Of a stretch of DNA of 64,000 nucleotides, positions 18,893-29,630 are shown piece after piece; position 1 is the first letter of the stretch, and every line of letters starts with the position of its first letter. The position numbers and the translations under genes were made by a program. A model generated the notes under the pieces. That model was not told where the DNA came from and did no database searches. It saw only the letters and a program-made list of their open reading frames with translations. Origin of the DNA: Salegentibacter sp. 24 (lineage in GTDB: Bacteria; Bacteroidota; Bacteroidia; Flavobacteriales; Flavobacteriaceae); NCBI RefSeq assembly GCF_004362395.1, contig NZ_SNWE01000021.1:1-64000 (forward strand), given 5' to 3'.

Positions 18893-20575
18893 ATGATAAA
18901 TCTAAAATTACTCGGTCGTACCCGTGCTCAAGAAAGTACCCACGCTATAGAACGCATGTATATAACGATGCGTCATCTTTTTAACCGTGGATTTTATAAA
19001 CCTATGGGGGTTTCGGGAGAAACGCTTCGAGAAGCATTATTAATTCTTCGCCCCGAAATCTACGGTTCAATTGCCGATGATAAGGCAGAATTAAGTGGGT
19101 TACTCTACGTGGTAGATCGATTACCAAAAGGAATTGAAGAATGTCGGTTTATTAATCTTACCAGCGATGAAGGTTATGGAAATTCACATTTTAAGCCCAT
19201 TGTTCCGCCCAAACGTCGTCGTAATTGCTACAGGATTGACAATGAACAAATGAATATCGAAATCACGCGTGGCCGTTCTGAGATCTATGATATTCTTACC
19301 CATCTTACATTTTTATTTGTAGAATCACATAAAATAATGCGTCGGGTTATAATAGATGAAGAAGGTAGTGTGACCCGTGACTGGCAGAAACTGGAAAAAG
19401 CTGTGTTGCAGGAGGAACCTCTAGACCAGGCGCAAAGGGAAATCGCTTTAACCCATACAGCCAATATTTTAGGCCGGACGTTTTATGAGGTTCAGGATAT
19501 CTATCCAAAATTTTCTTTACCTGGGAATCCAGAACGCTTTTTAAATATAATTTACTGGTTAGGAAAACTTGCCATTGCAGAAACAGTTGAGAATAATAAA
19601 AGGATTATCACTTTTAGTCCGGTTCTACGTGAACGTTTGGGTCACCATATTCACGGTGAGATCTGGGCCGATAATATTAAGCAACATCTCATTAAAGAAA
19701 ATTTAATGCACCGCCCGCTGCATATTATTAGTGCGAACATGCATAGTGTAATGAATACCCTTTATACTCCTTTAGCCTTAAAGGCCGATCTTAAAAAGAA
19801 GAAACCGCTGGAGATTTACGAAACCCTTAGTAATAGTGTTAACGGAGATTTACGAAGTAAAGTAATGAAGTCGGCTTTGGATAACGGGATGACGTTTTTG
19901 GAAGACAAAAGTGGTACCAATATAGATGTCCAAATTTTTGATACTGCTAAATTAAACGGTAAATATGGCACATGGGATATTAAAACCGAAGAAAAAGCAC
20001 CCGTAATTATCGTGATGGATTATGCATTTGGAGAACAGGCTTACGAAACCATGGATGAGCTGCTAAAGCCATACAATTTTGAAGGTAATGAGATTAAGAT
20101 GAACGTGGAATCGATTTCCATTATGGGAAAAGCGGGTATTCTGGAAGGAGGGAAAGGCGATATTATGATCCCCTCTGCTCATTTGTTTGAAGGGACTGCA
20201 GATAACTATCCATTTAAAAATGAACTTAGCCGTGCCGATCTGGAAGGTAGTGGAATTGATATTGTAGACGGTGCCATGATCACTGTGTTGGGAACCTCAC
20301 TTCAAAACCGCGATATTCTTAAATTTTTTCACGATTCTACCTGGAATGTTAGCGGACTTGAAATGGAAGGTGCGCATTATCAGAAAGCCATCCAGGCCGC
20401 TTCCAAATTAAGGGGTAGTATTAATAGCGAGGTAAAAGTGAGGTATGCTTATTACGCCTCTGATAATCCGCTAGAAACCGGTAGTACACTGGCCTCTGGC
20501 GGTTTGGGAACTACTGGTGTAAAGCCTACTTATTTAATTACCGAAAAAATTCTTGAACAAATTTTTAAATCTTAG
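18893..20575 (+). CDS. DUF6909 family protein with a nucleoside-phosphorylase-like C-terminal region
   Basis: The product has 560 residues and no signal or membrane segment. I recognise it as a conserved Bacteroidota family of unknown function. The C-terminal third resembles the purine nucleoside phosphorylase/nucleosidase fold: 'IVMDYAFGEQAYE', 'GKAGILEGGKGDIMIPS' and especially 'SGLEMEGAHY', which matches the MExE-type active-site strand. A nucleotide- or base-processing role is therefore possible but is inference. It is tightly linked to the upstream GH3-family gene. Confidence 0.65.
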   Translation: MINLKLLGRTRAQESTHAIERMYITMRHLFNRGFYKPMGVSGETLREALLILRPEIYGSIADDKAELSGLLYVVDRLPKGIEECRFINLTSDEGYGNSHFKPIVPPKRRRNCYRIDNEQMNIEITRGRSEIYDILTHLTFLFVESHKIMRRVIIDEEGSVTRDWQKLEKAVLQEEPLDQAQREIALTHTANILGRTFYEVQDIYPKFSLPGNPERFLNIIYWLGKLAIAETVENNKRIITFSPVLRERLGHHIHGEIWADNIKQHLIKENLMHRPLHIISANMHSVMNTLYTPLALKADLKKKKPLEIYETLSNSVNGDLRSKVMKSALDNGMTFLEDKSGTNIDVQIFDTAKLNGKYGTWDIKTEEKAPVIIVMDYAFGEQAYETMDELLKPYNFEGNEIKMNVESISIMGKAGILEGGKGDIMIPSAHLFEGTADNYPFKNELSRADLEGSGIDIVDGAMITVLGTSLQNRDILKFFHDSTWNVSGLEMEGAHYQKAIQAASKLRGSINSEVKVRYAYYASDNPLETGSTLASGGLGTTGVKPTYLITEKILEQIFKS

Positions 20576-20578
20576 TTT

Positions 20579-21124
20579 ATGCACATTGAAGAATCTCCTC
20601 TACAAGACTGTTTTATTATTAAACCCGATATTTTTAGGGATAAACGCGGTCTTTTCCTGGAGAGCTATCACAAGAAGAAATTTATTGAATTGACAGGAAT
20701 CGAAAAAGAATTTGTCCAGGATAATCAGTCAATTTCAAAACGTGGGGTTATACGCGGGTTGCATTATCAAATAGGAGAATTGGCACAAACAAAACTGGTG
20801 CGTGCAATTTATGGAAAAGTGCTGGATGTGGTTGTAGACCTGCGACCTGAATCCCCCTCTTTTAAGCAAAGTTTTAAGATAATTTTGGACGATGAGAATC
20901 TATATCAACTTTATATTCCTAAGGGTTTTGGCCACGGTTTTGTAACCCTTTCAGAAACTTCTGTTTTCGCCTATAAGTGTGACCAGTATTATTACCCAGG
21001 TTCTGAAGCTGGAATTCTTTACAACGATCCTGATTTGGCGATCGACTGGGAGTTTCCGGAGGAAGAAATGATAATTTCTGATAAAGATTTAAAACAACCT
21101 CGACTAAAAGAAGTTTTTGGATGA
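20579..21124 (+). CDS. rfbC: dTDP-4-dehydrorhamnose 3,5-epimerase
   Basis: It converts dTDP-4-keto-6-deoxyglucose to dTDP-4-keto-L-rhamnose in the cytoplasm. The 181-residue cupin carries 'FVQDNQSISKRGVIRGLHYQ', with the catalytic His in GLHYQ, and 'IPKGFGHGFVTLSE'. Its stop overlaps the rfbD start by 4 nt (ATGA), so the pair is translationally coupled. rfbA and rfbB are not in the window. Confidence 0.95.
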   Translation: MHIEESPLQDCFIIKPDIFRDKRGLFLESYHKKKFIELTGIEKEFVQDNQSISKRGVIRGLHYQIGELAQTKLVRAIYGKVLDVVVDLRPESPSFKQSFKIILDDENLYQLYIPKGFGHGFVTLSETSVFAYKCDQYYYPGSEAGILYNDPDLAIDWEFPEEEMIISDKDLKQPRLKEVFG

Positions 21125-21969
21125 AGAATATTCTAGTTACCGGTGCTAAAGGACAGTTGGGAACTTGTTTTAAAATGGGTTCCGGGAATTATCCTGATTT
21201 CAATTTTGACTTTAAGTCTTCATCGGAAGCCGATATTACCAATAAGCCTCAGTTGAAAGAACTTTTTTCCGAAATAAAATACGATTGGGTAATTAACTGC
21301 GCAGCATACACAAATGTAGATAAAGCCGAATCTGATAGAGAAAAAGCTTTTGAAATAAATACAAAAGGCGCTAAAAATATTGCCGAGGTATGTAATGAAA
21401 ACAAAGCAAAATTAGTGCATTTTTCCACCGATTATGTGTTTGATGGAAAAGCTGAGGAGCCTTATAAAGAAAGTGACCCTACAAATCCTATTAATGTCTA
21501 TGGTTTATCAAAATTTAAAGGAGAGCAAGCTATCACTGAAGTTTTAAAAGGGCATTATATCTTCAGAACCTCCTGGTTGTATTCAGAATTCGGACATAAT
21601 TTTTACAAAACTATACTTAGAAAAATAAGTGAAAAAGCGGATTTAAACATTATTACTTCACAAGTTGGAACACCAACTAATGCTAATGATCTCACAGATT
21701 TAGTTTTGAAAATAATCGCATCGGGAAAGAAAGATTTCGGACTATATCATTTTAGCAATCTTGGAGCAGCTACTTGGTACGATTTTGCTAAAGCAATACT
21801 GGAATTTTCAAGGAATTTACATACAACTCAATTACACAAAAGCAATGATTTTAGAAGCATTGCCAATCGGCCAGCATACAGCGTGCTGGACAAAACTAAA
21901 GTTCAACAAATATTCTCAACACCAATATTGCATTGGAAAGAGAGCCTAAAAGGATTGATAAATACTTAA
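21121..21969 (+). CDS. rfbD: dTDP-4-dehydrorhamnose reductase
   Basis: An NADPH-dependent short-chain reductase that makes dTDP-L-rhamnose. The 282-residue product has the Rossmann 'VTGAKGQLG' motif at the N-terminus, '[14 protein letters not shown]', '[10 protein letters not shown]' and the catalytic YxxxK in '[11 protein letters not shown]'. It overlaps rfbC by 4 nt. Confidence 0.95.
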   Translation: MKNILVTGAKGQLGTCFKMGSGNYPDFNFDFKSSSEADITNKPQLKELFSEIKYDWVINCAAYTNVDKAESDREKAFEINTKGAKNIAEVCNENKAKLVHFSTDYVFDGKAEEPYKESDPTNPINVYGLSKFKGEQAITEVLKGHYIFRTSWLYSEFGHNFYKTILRKISEKADLNIITSQVGTPTNANDLTDLVLKIIASGKKDFGLYHFSNLGAATWYDFAKAILEFSRNLHTTQLHKSNDFRSIANRPAYSVLDKTKVQQIFSTPILHWKESLKGLINT

Positions 21970-22009
21970 TTCTGTAAGAATTTTATTAATTTCAGATCAA
22001 ACTTACCCA

Positions 22010-22999
22010 ATGGCAAAAAGAATACTTATTACCGGTGCAGCTGGATTTCTGGGCTCCCATTTATGTGATCGATTTATTAAAGATGGTTACGATGTTATTG
22101 CCATGGACAACCTGATTACCGGCGATGTAAAAAATATTCAGCATCTGTTTAAACTTGATAATTTTGAATTTTTTCATCATGATATCACTAAATTTATTCA
22201 TGTCCCCGGTCAATTAGATTATATTTTACATTTTGCTTCTCCTGCCAGCCCGATAGATTATTTAAAGATTCCTATTCAAACCTTAAAAGTTGGTTCAGTA
22301 GGGACTTTACATTGTTTAGGTTTGGCTAAAGAAAAGAATGCCAGAATTTTAATTGCTTCCACTTCTGAAGTTTATGGGGATCCCCAGGTACATCCACAAA
22401 GTGAAGAGTATTACGGAAATGTGAACACTATTGGTCCGCGTGGGGTGTATGATGAAGCCAAGCGTTTTCAGGAGTCTATTACGATGGCATATCATCGTTT
22501 TCATGGTTTGGAAACCAGAATTGCACGTATTTTTAATACCTATGGTCCCAGAATGCGTTTAAATGATGGACGAGTGATCCCCGCATTTATTGGTCAGGCG
22601 CTCCGTGGAGAGGATCTTACCATTTTTGGAGATGGTTTGCAAACACGTTCCTTCTGTTTTGTAGACGATCAAATTGAAGGAATTCACCGTTTGTTGTTGA
22701 GCGATTATTCCGATCCTGTGAATATTGGTAATCCAGATGAAATTACCATCAAAGATTTTGCACAAGAAATCCTGATGCTCACAGGAACCAACCAAAAGAT
22801 TGTTTACCAAAGACTTCCGGAAGACGATCCGCTAAAAAGACAGCCTGATATTAGCCGGGCAAAAAAAGTTTTGGGATGGGAACCCAAAATTTCACGAAGT
22901 CAGGGCATGAAAATCACCTACGATTATTTTAAAAACCTGAGTCCTGAAGAACTGGAGAAAAGCGAGCACAAAGATTTTTCAAATCATATTAGGCGTTAA
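22010..22999 (+). CDS. UDP-glucuronate decarboxylase (UDP-xylose synthase-like SDR)
   Basis: An extended short-chain dehydrogenase of 329 residues. It has '[16 protein letters not shown]' (NAD binding), '[11 protein letters not shown]', '[10 protein letters not shown]' and the catalytic YxxxK as 'YDEAKRFQE'. '[18 protein letters not shown]' is typical of UDP-glucuronate decarboxylases that make UDP-xylose. It lies 40 bp after rfbD and 9 bp before a glycosyltransferase, so it belongs to a polysaccharide operon. Confidence 0.9.
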   Translation: MAKRILITGAAGFLGSHLCDRFIKDGYDVIAMDNLITGDVKNIQHLFKLDNFEFFHHDITKFIHVPGQLDYILHFASPASPIDYLKIPIQTLKVGSVGTLHCLGLAKEKNARILIASTSEVYGDPQVHPQSEEYYGNVNTIGPRGVYDEAKRFQESITMAYHRFHGLETRIARIFNTYGPRMRLNDGRVIPAFIGQALRGEDLTIFGDGLQTRSFCFVDDQIEGIHRLLLSDYSDPVNIGNPDEITIKDFAQEILMLTGTNQKIVYQRLPEDDPLKRQPDISRAKKVLGWEPKISRSQGMKITYDYFKNLSPEELEKSEHKDFSNHIRR

Positions 23000-23008
23000 A
23001 CTGAGTTT

Positions 23009-23779
23009 ATGGAAAAACCATTGGTTTCAGTAATAATGCCTGCTTATAATGCGGAAAAATTTATTGAGGTTGCTGTAAATTCTATTATTGCACAAACATA
23101 TTCCAACTGGGAATTGTTTATAATTGATGATTCTTCTTCGGATTCCACCCTTTACAAAGCGAAAAATCTGGCAAAACTAGATTCACGAATTAAAATAATT
23201 CAGAATATAAGTAATTTAGGCGCGGGGATAAGCCGGAATAAGGCCATTAAAGAAGCGCAGGGCGATTTTATTGCATTTTTGGATGCAGATGACCAATGGA
23301 AGCCAAAAAAGCTGGAAATTCATCTTGAAGTAATGCTAGGGCAAGGTTATGCAGTTTCTTTTTCCAGTTATTTGCAAATAGATGAAAACGGCAATTCTCG
23401 TAAAGAAATCATAGAAGCTTTACCCATTTTATCCTACCATAAATTGTTGAAATCAAATTATCTGGGCAACTTAACTGGTATTTATAATGCTAAGAAACTG
23501 GGGAAAATTTATGCTCCGGAACTCAGAAAGCGCCAAGATTGGGGCCTTTGGCTGAAAGCTTTAAAAAAGGGAGGGCCGGCCATAGGAATTCAGAGATGTT
23601 TGGCGAAATACCGGGTCAGAAAAGGATCGATTTCAGGAAATAAGTTTGAAATGATAAAATACAATTTCCAAGTCTATCATAAGGTTCTAGACTTTAGTGT
23701 ATTCAAAAGTACTTGTTTTATGCTTATTTTTCTAAAAGAACAATTTTTCGTGAAGTCAAAACAGGTAAAAAGAATTTGA
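23009..23779 (+). CDS. Glycosyltransferase family 2
   Basis: A 256-residue GT-A glycosyltransferase. The nucleotide-sugar binding N-terminus is 'LVSVIMPAYNAEKFIEVAV', and the metal-binding DxD region is 'FLDADDQWKPKK'. The catalytic region includes 'RQDWGLWLKAL'. It probably adds a sugar to a surface polysaccharide or lipid-linked intermediate; donor and acceptor cannot be assigned. It ends the rfbC-rfbD-UXS-GT2 gene run. Confidence 0.9.
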   Translation: MEKPLVSVIMPAYNAEKFIEVAVNSIIAQTYSNWELFIIDDSSSDSTLYKAKNLAKLDSRIKIIQNISNLGAGISRNKAIKEAQGDFIAFLDADDQWKPKKLEIHLEVMLGQGYAVSFSSYLQIDENGNSRKEIIEALPILSYHKLLKSNYLGNLTGIYNAKKLGKIYAPELRKRQDWGLWLKALKKGGPAIGIQRCLAKYRVRKGSISGNKFEMIKYNFQVYHKVLDFSVFKSTCFMLIFLKEQFFVKSKQVKRI

Positions 23780-23895
23780 AAAATTCTTCAAAGTATTACC
23801 CAAGCCTTTCACAGTAGTTTGGGAAATTTTCCATCTTATTTGCACACTTCAGTGATTAAAGATTATTTAGAATTATTAAAGAATTGGAATAATTC

Positions 23896-25209
23896 CTATA
23901 TATCTGAAGTAAACTGCTTTAATTTTCCGCTTTTACTTCGTATAAGCCGGTCTTTTCTTTGAAACACAACTGTTAAGTTTTTACCCACATAGGTTTCAAT
24001 GGCGCGCAATATTTTCTGTTGCTGGTTTTCGGAAAATTTCTTTTGGCTCACATATTCAATTTTAAAAGAATCGGGAGCGGTTTGATTTATAATAAACTCT
24101 TTAATACTTCCGGTGTCTTCAATAATGCTTTTCGTTACATAATAAAATGTAAGGCCGGGGACTACTTTTCCACCGGGAAGTATAGCCACATCATTAGCAC
24201 GTCCAATTAATTTTTTCAAAACTGGCTTTTTGGCAGTACTTTGTTCTGAAAGAATTCCGGTATCGCCAATATCGTAGCGAATCATTGGATGAGCCTTGTT
24301 ATAAAGTGAAGTAATTACGATTCGGCCTTCAGTACCGTTTGGGACGCAATTACAATTTTCGTCAAGAATTTCTACCAAGAGATCCTCGGCATTAACGATC
24401 CATTCATTTTTTAAGTTTTCGAAAGCGATAAGTCCGACTTCACTGGCGCCATATTCGTTCACTACAGTAACACCGAAAACCGCTTCCATCAAGCTTTTGT
24501 CCTCTTCAAACAATCTTTCAGAAGTAACAATACAGAGTTGCAAGCTGGGACAGACCTCTTTCAAAATTAAATTCCTATAGTCCAGAAATTTCGCAAAAAG
24601 TAAAACCGCGCTGGTATATCCATTAATATAACTGAAATTAGAATTTTGAAAACGTTTCAGAAAATTCTCCATTTTCTGTTCGCTAAGGTCAAAAATGGGA
24701 AACCTGCGACGTAGACTAATTCGGTCTTTTATTCTTTCCTGCATGTTTCCGTAGAAATCCAGGGGGATACCATAGAACCTGGCTTGCAAAGATTTGTTAA
24801 GATCAATACCGTGCCAGTGGTAGCGATCCTGAAACCCAGCCCAACTCATCGCATGAGCAAATTTATCTTTGGCAAAAACAAATGGTGTACCACTACTGCC
24901 AGAAGTCTTTCCTATATAAGCGTTGGATTTTGAAAAACCTTTGCTTAGACGATTCTGAAGTTTTTGTTGTAAATCGGTTTTGCTCATCAGAGGCACCTCA
25001 CTCCAATTGGTGAATTCCTTTTTTCCAAAGTAGTTTTTATAAAATTGATTATTATGTATGTGAAATTCAACAATGTTCTTCCGCTTTTCGAAGATGTAAT
25101 CCTTATAATTTTCTTCAGGGATTTCCTGTATTACCTTTAATGTTTTTTGCGCCCTGGTTATGGGAAATTTGTTAAGTTGCAACGAGAGTTTAAACCAGTC
25201 CAAGGGCAA
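23896..25209 (-). CDS. Phenylacetate-CoA ligase-like / CapK-type adenylate-forming protein
   Basis: The product has 437 residues from the ANL superfamily. 'IGKTSGSSGTPFVF' is the AMP-binding P-loop, 'NEYGASEVGLIAFE' the adenine/A5-type motif and 'RYDIGDTG' the hinge region. CapK-type relatives are found in capsule and polysaccharide clusters, and this gene is convergent with such a cluster. The start is uncertain: the frame opens with TTG at 25209 and no ATG sits near it. Confidence 0.85.
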   Translation of the reverse strand: MPLDWFKLSLQLNKFPITRAQKTLKVIQEIPEENYKDYIFEKRKNIVEFHIHNNQFYKNYFGKKEFTNWSEVPLMSKTDLQQKLQNRLSKGFSKSNAYIGKTSGSSGTPFVFAKDKFAHAMSWAGFQDRYHWHGIDLNKSLQARFYGIPLDFYGNMQERIKDRISLRRRFPIFDLSEQKMENFLKRFQNSNFSYINGYTSAVLLFAKFLDYRNLILKEVCPSLQLCIVTSERLFEEDKSLMEAVFGVTVVNEYGASEVGLIAFENLKNEWIVNAEDLLVEILDENCNCVPNGTEGRIVITSLYNKAHPMIRYDIGDTGILSEQSTAKKPVLKKLIGRANDVAILPGGKVVPGLTFYYVTKSIIEDTGSIKEFIINQTAPDSFKIEYVSQKKFSENQQQKILRAIETYVGKNLTVVFQRKDRLIRSKSGKLKQFTSDI

Positions 25210-25288
25210 AAAAGCTTTTTTATCAGAAATAATTGGTGCTTCAATTTACAAACAATTATTTTTGGTGCATAACTAAAATAACTTCAGG

Positions 25289-26563
25289 ATGAAAATTTTA
25301 ATTCTTGGTGCCGGTGGACGCGAACATACTTTTGCCTATAAACTTGGCCAGAGCCCAAAATGTTCTCAACTTTTTGTTGCGCCAGGTAACGCTGGAACTG
25401 CACAAATTGCAGAAAATATCGATCTTAAAGTCACTGATTTTAAATCTATTAAAGATTTTGTACTGAAAGAAGAAATTGAAATGCTGGTAGTAGGTCCTGA
25501 AGATCCACTGGTAGATGGGATTACTGATTATTTTAATGAAGATGAGGCTTTAAAGCAAGTAAAAGTGATTGGTCCTTCAAAACGCGGAGCACTTTTAGAA
25601 GGAAGTAAAGAAAGGGCCAAAGAGTTTATGGCTATGCACAAAATTCCTACCGCGGCTTACGAGAGTTTTACCGAGAAAAGCCTGGAGGCTGGAAAAAAAT
25701 TCCTGGAAACCCTAAAACCGCCATATGTTTTAAAGGCCGATGGACTAGCTGCCGGCAAGGGTGTTTTAATTTTAAACGATCTTGAAGAGGCAAAACACGA
25801 ACTTCAAAATATGCTAGCCGAAAAGAAATTTGGTGCGGCCAGCGCTAAAGTCGTAATCGAAGAATTTTTAAACGGTATTGAACTTAGTGTTTTTGTATTA
25901 ACTGATGGGAAGAATTATAAAATTTTACCCACGGCAAAGGATTACAAGCGAATTGGTGAGGGCGATACCGGTTTGAATACTGGCGGAATGGGTGCGATTT
26001 CACCAGTCCCATTCACCGACGAAATATTGATGCGAAAGATTGAAGAACGTATTGTGAAACCTACGGTTAATGGTCTACAGGAGGAGAATATAGATTATAA
26101 GGGATTTATTTTTATAGGTCTTATTATGGTAAATAACGAACCCTATGTGATAGAATATAATGTACGAATGGGTGATCCAGAAACTGAAGTTGTGCTACCA
26201 AGAATTAAATCAGATCTGGTTGAAGTCTTCGAAAAAGTTGCACACGGAAAATTAGACGAAATAACTTTAGAAATCGATGAGCGTGCGGCGACAACTGTAA
26301 TGCTTGTATCGGGAGGTTATCCTGAAGCGTATGAGAAATATAAGGAAATTACCGGATTTGATAAGGTCGAAGACGCCATTATATTTCATGCAGGAACAAT
26401 AAAAGAAGGAGATAAAATTGTGACCAATGGAGGCCGCGTAATTGCGGTAACTTCCTTAGGAACTGATTATAAAGAGGCACTAAAAAAATCTTATCAAAAT
26501 GCCAAAAAAATACATTTTGATAAGATGTATTATAGAAAAGATCTCGGGTTCGATTTATCCTAA
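25289..26563 (+). CDS. purD: Phosphoribosylamine-glycine ligase (GARS)
   Basis: The second step of purine biosynthesis, an ATP-grasp ligase. The 424-residue product starts '[19 protein letters not shown]' and carries '[14 protein letters not shown]' and '[16 protein letters not shown]', all family signatures. Its 3' end overlaps the convergent DUF6341 gene by 9 bp. Confidence 0.97.
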   Translation: MKILILGAGGREHTFAYKLGQSPKCSQLFVAPGNAGTAQIAENIDLKVTDFKSIKDFVLKEEIEMLVVGPEDPLVDGITDYFNEDEALKQVKVIGPSKRGALLEGSKERAKEFMAMHKIPTAAYESFTEKSLEAGKKFLETLKPPYVLKADGLAAGKGVLILNDLEEAKHELQNMLAEKKFGAASAKVVIEEFLNGIELSVFVLTDGKNYKILPTAKDYKRIGEGDTGLNTGGMGAISPVPFTDEILMRKIEERIVKPTVNGLQEENIDYKGFIFIGLIMVNNEPYVIEYNVRMGDPETEVVLPRIKSDLVEVFEKVAHGKLDEITLEIDERAATTVMLVSGGYPEAYEKYKEITGFDKVEDAIIFHAGTIKEGDKIVTNGGRVIAVTSLGTDYKEALKKSYQNAKKIHFDKMYYRKDLGFDLS

Positions 26564-26788
26564 AAACGAATGCGCGGTAGGGTCGCGATCTTCATCGTTG
26601 AGTTCGTTGTATTGCTTGAGTTGCTTCATCCAGTAGGCAAAGGCAGCCATACCGACTAAAACAAAAATGAAGTTGAGGGCATTTGCCGCCCACCAAGAAT
26701 CTAATTCTAATTCCCTTAGAAGATCTAATGGATAGAAAAGTATCTCTTCAAATAAATAGGCGATACCTTCAAATATATCTCTTAACAT
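26555..26788 (-). CDS. DUF6341 family small membrane protein
   Basis: A 77-residue protein starting at the ATG at 26788 ([20 protein letters not shown]); the frame also opens further upstream at 26809. It has one clear membrane helix (about residues 38-55) and an amphipathic N-terminus. Its acidic tail ends near 'PTAHSFLG'. It is conserved beside purD and DUF6427 in Flavobacteriia, as I recall. Function unknown. Confidence 0.8.
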   Translation of the reverse strand: MLRDIFEGIAYLFEEILFYPLDLLRELELDSWWAANALNFIFVLVGMAAFAYWMKQLKQYNELNDEDRDPTAHSFLG

Positions 26789-26854
26789 TTTTAATGAATT
26801 TAAGTTCAAATTATTTAAAGCTAGAGTAAAATACCTTTTCAGGTGTACATTAAC

Positions 26855-26862
26855 TAACTTTG
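26855..26862 (+). promoter_or_regulatory. Candidate -7 element for the DUF6427 gene
   Basis: TAACTTTG matches TAnnTTTG 34 bp before the start at 26896. No clear -33 TTG is present. Confidence 0.35.
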
Positions 26863-26895
26863 TTATTTCAGATTACAAAAATATAAAAAACCATA

Positions 26896-27819
26896 ATGCT
26901 AACAAGCTTTTTTAGCAAATCAAAACCGGTTAACGGTGTTTTGATTACCGTTTACTTGATCGTTTTTTTTATAATCGCTAATTTTAGGGAATGGTTTATT
27001 GTTTTTAATCCATTATATTTCTTGGAGAAATTAGCGGTTTTACTATGTCTTGTTCTAAGTGTTTTCACTCTTAACTTTATCGCTAAGAAGAATGAACTTA
27101 CCTACCGCAGTGCCTATAAAATATTACTATTCGTAGTTTTTTCAGCTTCATTTTTTAGCCTTTTAAAAAATCATCAGGTTATATTTGCCAACTTATGTGT
27201 GCTTTTTGCCTTTAGAAGAATCATTAGTTTAAAATCAAAAAAAGTGATGCAGAAGAAGGTTTTTGATGCTACTTTCTGGATTTGTATCGCATCCCTATTT
27301 TATTTTTGGTCTATTTTATTCCTGATTGTGGTTTATGCCGGAATTCTATATTATTTACCCAAAGGTAAAAACTGGTTAATCCCGCCAATTGCAGCTTTAA
27401 CGGTAGCTGCCTTAACGCTTAGTTTTCATATTTTAGTTTACGATCAATTTTATTTTTTTTCACAATGGTTTGAGGGGAATAATTTTGACTATTCAAACTA
27501 TCAAAACCTTAAAATACTCATTCCAGTGAGTATTATTTTAACCTTAACTCTCTGGACGCTCGTAAGGTTTCTTGCCGTAATTAATAAAGCCAGCGTTTCC
27601 CTGAAACCCTCCCTAAACTTAGTTTTACTCAGCTTGGTTACTGCAGTGTCTGTGGCTATTTTGGCCCCAACCAAAGATGGTAGTGAACTAATTTTCTTTT
27701 TTGTGCCCCTTAGTATTATTACCTCCATCTATTTTGATCAAAAGCAGGATAAAGTCTTTAGAGAAGTCTTGCTCATATTGCTTATCTTAATGCCTATATG
27801 TTTACCAATGATTTTCTAG
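26896..27819 (+). CDS. DUF6427 family polytopic membrane protein
   Basis: A 307-residue, very hydrophobic protein with roughly eight to nine membrane helices and short charged loops, and no soluble domain. The start 'MLTSFFSKSKPVNGVLITVYL' is typical of this Flavobacteriia family. Function unknown. It lies downstream of purD and divergent from DUF6341. Confidence 0.8.
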   Translation: MLTSFFSKSKPVNGVLITVYLIVFFIIANFREWFIVFNPLYFLEKLAVLLCLVLSVFTLNFIAKKNELTYRSAYKILLFVVFSASFFSLLKNHQVIFANLCVLFAFRRIISLKSKKVMQKKVFDATFWICIASLFYFWSILFLIVVYAGILYYLPKGKNWLIPPIAALTVAALTLSFHILVYDQFYFFSQWFEGNNFDYSNYQNLKILIPVSIILTLTLWTLVRFLAVINKASVSLKPSLNLVLLSLVTAVSVAILAPTKDGSELIFFFVPLSIITSIYFDQKQDKVFREVLLILLILMPICLPMIF

Positions 27820-28013
27820 AAAATGCCTTCCTTCCTTTTTGATTTATTCTACTTTCGTTGGCTCAAAAACGTTAACAAAAAGAAACTAAAAGCCGGATTT
27901 TTTTTTTGAAGGACTCAATTGAAAAATATGTTGCTATTTTTGATATGATCAATTAAAAAAATCAGTTTAAGCAGTTCAAAATGAATGTGGTTTGAAATGA
28001 TCTCGCGGATATA

Positions 28014-29012
28014 ATGAATTATATAGGTTCCAAACATAAGCTTGGCGATTTTATAAAGTCTACGGTAAAAGGTGTGGTTAGCGAAGATCTATCTCAGATG
28101 GTTTTTTGCGATCTTTTTGCAGGCACTGGCAGGGTAGGCAGGAATTTTAAAACTTCTGTAAAATCCGTTATCGCAAATGATGTAGAATATTACAGCTATG
28201 TTTTGCTTAAAAATTATATTGAAAATTATCAACAACTAGATATCGAATATTTTCTTTCAGAATTAAATAAGCTGAAAGGTGAACCAGGTTTTATTTCCGA
28301 ACAATACAGTGAAAACGGTAAGGGTAACCGATTATATTTTTCTGAAGGAAACGGAAGGAAAATAGACGCGATTCGGCGAAAAATAGAGAGTTGGAGGTTG
28401 AGTGAGCAAATATTGGAAGACCAATATTTTTATCTTTTAGCTTCTTTACTTGAAAGCGCTGATAAAGTTGCTAATACTGCATCCGTGTATGGTGCGTTTC
28501 TCAAAAAGGTGAAACTTTCGGCAAGAAAAGAATTAAAACTCAAACCGGCAAAATTTGAATTTACTGAAAATTCACACAAGGTTTTTCAACAAGACGCTAA
28601 CCTTTTAATAAAGGAGATCAAAGGCGATATTTTATATTTAGATCCCCCATACAATGCTCGACAGTATGGGGCTAATTACCATATTTTAAATACTATCGCA
28701 AAATATGATACCTTTGCACCACAGGGCAAAACCGGTCTTCGTGATTATTATCGTTCTAATTACTGCAAGCGAGGGGGAGTTGTAAATTCATTTAAGGATT
28801 TACTCGAGAATGCAAATTTCAGGTATATATTTTTCAGTTATAACAACGAGGGTTTATTGCCTAGTGAAGAAATAAAAAAAATAATGAGCTGTTTTGGAAA
28901 ATACGATTTAGTCACAAAAAATTATCAGCGCTTCAAAGCGGATAAATCTAAAAATCGTAACCATACAGCCAATAAAACCATAGAATACCTTCATATTTTA
29001 GAAAAAATATAA
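28014..29012 (+). CDS. D12-class DNA adenine N6-methyltransferase
   Basis: A DNA methylase of 332 residues. It shows 'MNYIGSKHKL' (motif X), 'FCDLFAGTGRVGRNF' (SAM-binding motif I) and 'ILYLDPPYNARQYGANYH' (catalytic DPPY motif IV). No restriction endonuclease is adjacent, so it looks like an orphan methylase, either regulatory or left over from a restriction system. It sits between DUF6427 and DUF4254, genes I expect to be chromosomal neighbours, which suggests an insertion. The recognition site is unknown. Confidence 0.88.
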   Translation: MNYIGSKHKLGDFIKSTVKGVVSEDLSQMVFCDLFAGTGRVGRNFKTSVKSVIANDVEYYSYVLLKNYIENYQQLDIEYFLSELNKLKGEPGFISEQYSENGKGNRLYFSEGNGRKIDAIRRKIESWRLSEQILEDQYFYLLASLLESADKVANTASVYGAFLKKVKLSARKELKLKPAKFEFTENSHKVFQQDANLLIKEIKGDILYLDPPYNARQYGANYHILNTIAKYDTFAPQGKTGLRDYYRSNYCKRGGVVNSFKDLLENANFRYIFFSYNNEGLLPSEEIKKIMSCFGKYDLVTKNYQRFKADKSKNRNHTANKTIEYLHILEKI

Positions 29013-29015
29013 TTT

Positions 29016-29627
29016 ATGTTTTCAGATAAAGCGAATAAAATCTTTCAGGAAGTAATACAAAAATACCACGAAAAGGACACGGTTGATCAGCCGTTTTTAA
29101 ACCCTTATAATAGCGAAAATGAATTGATTGAACATCTGTTGTATCGAAAATGTTGGATAGATACGGTACAATGGCATTATGAAGATATAATTCGTGATAA
29201 ACACATAAATCCTGTAGATGCGTTAGCACTAAAACGCCAAATAGATGCTTCAAACCAGGACCGCACAGATACCGTGGAATATATTGATAGTTATTTTTTG
29301 GACAAATTTAAAAATATTGAGCCTGATGCCAACGCAACAATTAATTCTGAGAGCCCGGCCTGGGCTGTCGATCGGCTTTCAATCCTGGCCTTAAAGATCT
29401 ATCATATGCATCAAGAGGCCAACCGCAAAGATGCTTCAAAGGAACATCAGATGAAGTGTAATGCGAAACTTGATGTTTTGCTAGAACAACGTGTAGATCT
29501 TTCTCTTGCAATAAATCAATTGTTAGAAGATATCGCTGCTGGGATAAAATACATGAAGGTCTACAGACAAATGAAAATGTATAACGATGATGAACTGAAC
29601 CCGGTTTTACGTAAAAATAACCCTTAA
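29016..29627 (+). CDS. DUF4254 family protein
   Basis: A 203-residue soluble, mostly helical protein of a Bacteroidota family with unknown function. It begins 3 bp after the methylase stop and ends 3 bp before the GT9 gene, so these genes form one transcript. The long-standing link of DUF4254 with GT9 heptosyltransferases suggests a role in lipopolysaccharide assembly, by inference. Confidence 0.82.
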   Translation: MFSDKANKIFQEVIQKYHEKDTVDQPFLNPYNSENELIEHLLYRKCWIDTVQWHYEDIIRDKHINPVDALALKRQIDASNQDRTDTVEYIDSYFLDKFKNIEPDANATINSESPAWAVDRLSILALKIYHMHQEANRKDASKEHQMKCNAKLDVLLEQRVDLSLAINQLLEDIAAGIKYMKVYRQMKMYNDDELNPVLRKNNP

Positions 29628-29630
29628 AAT

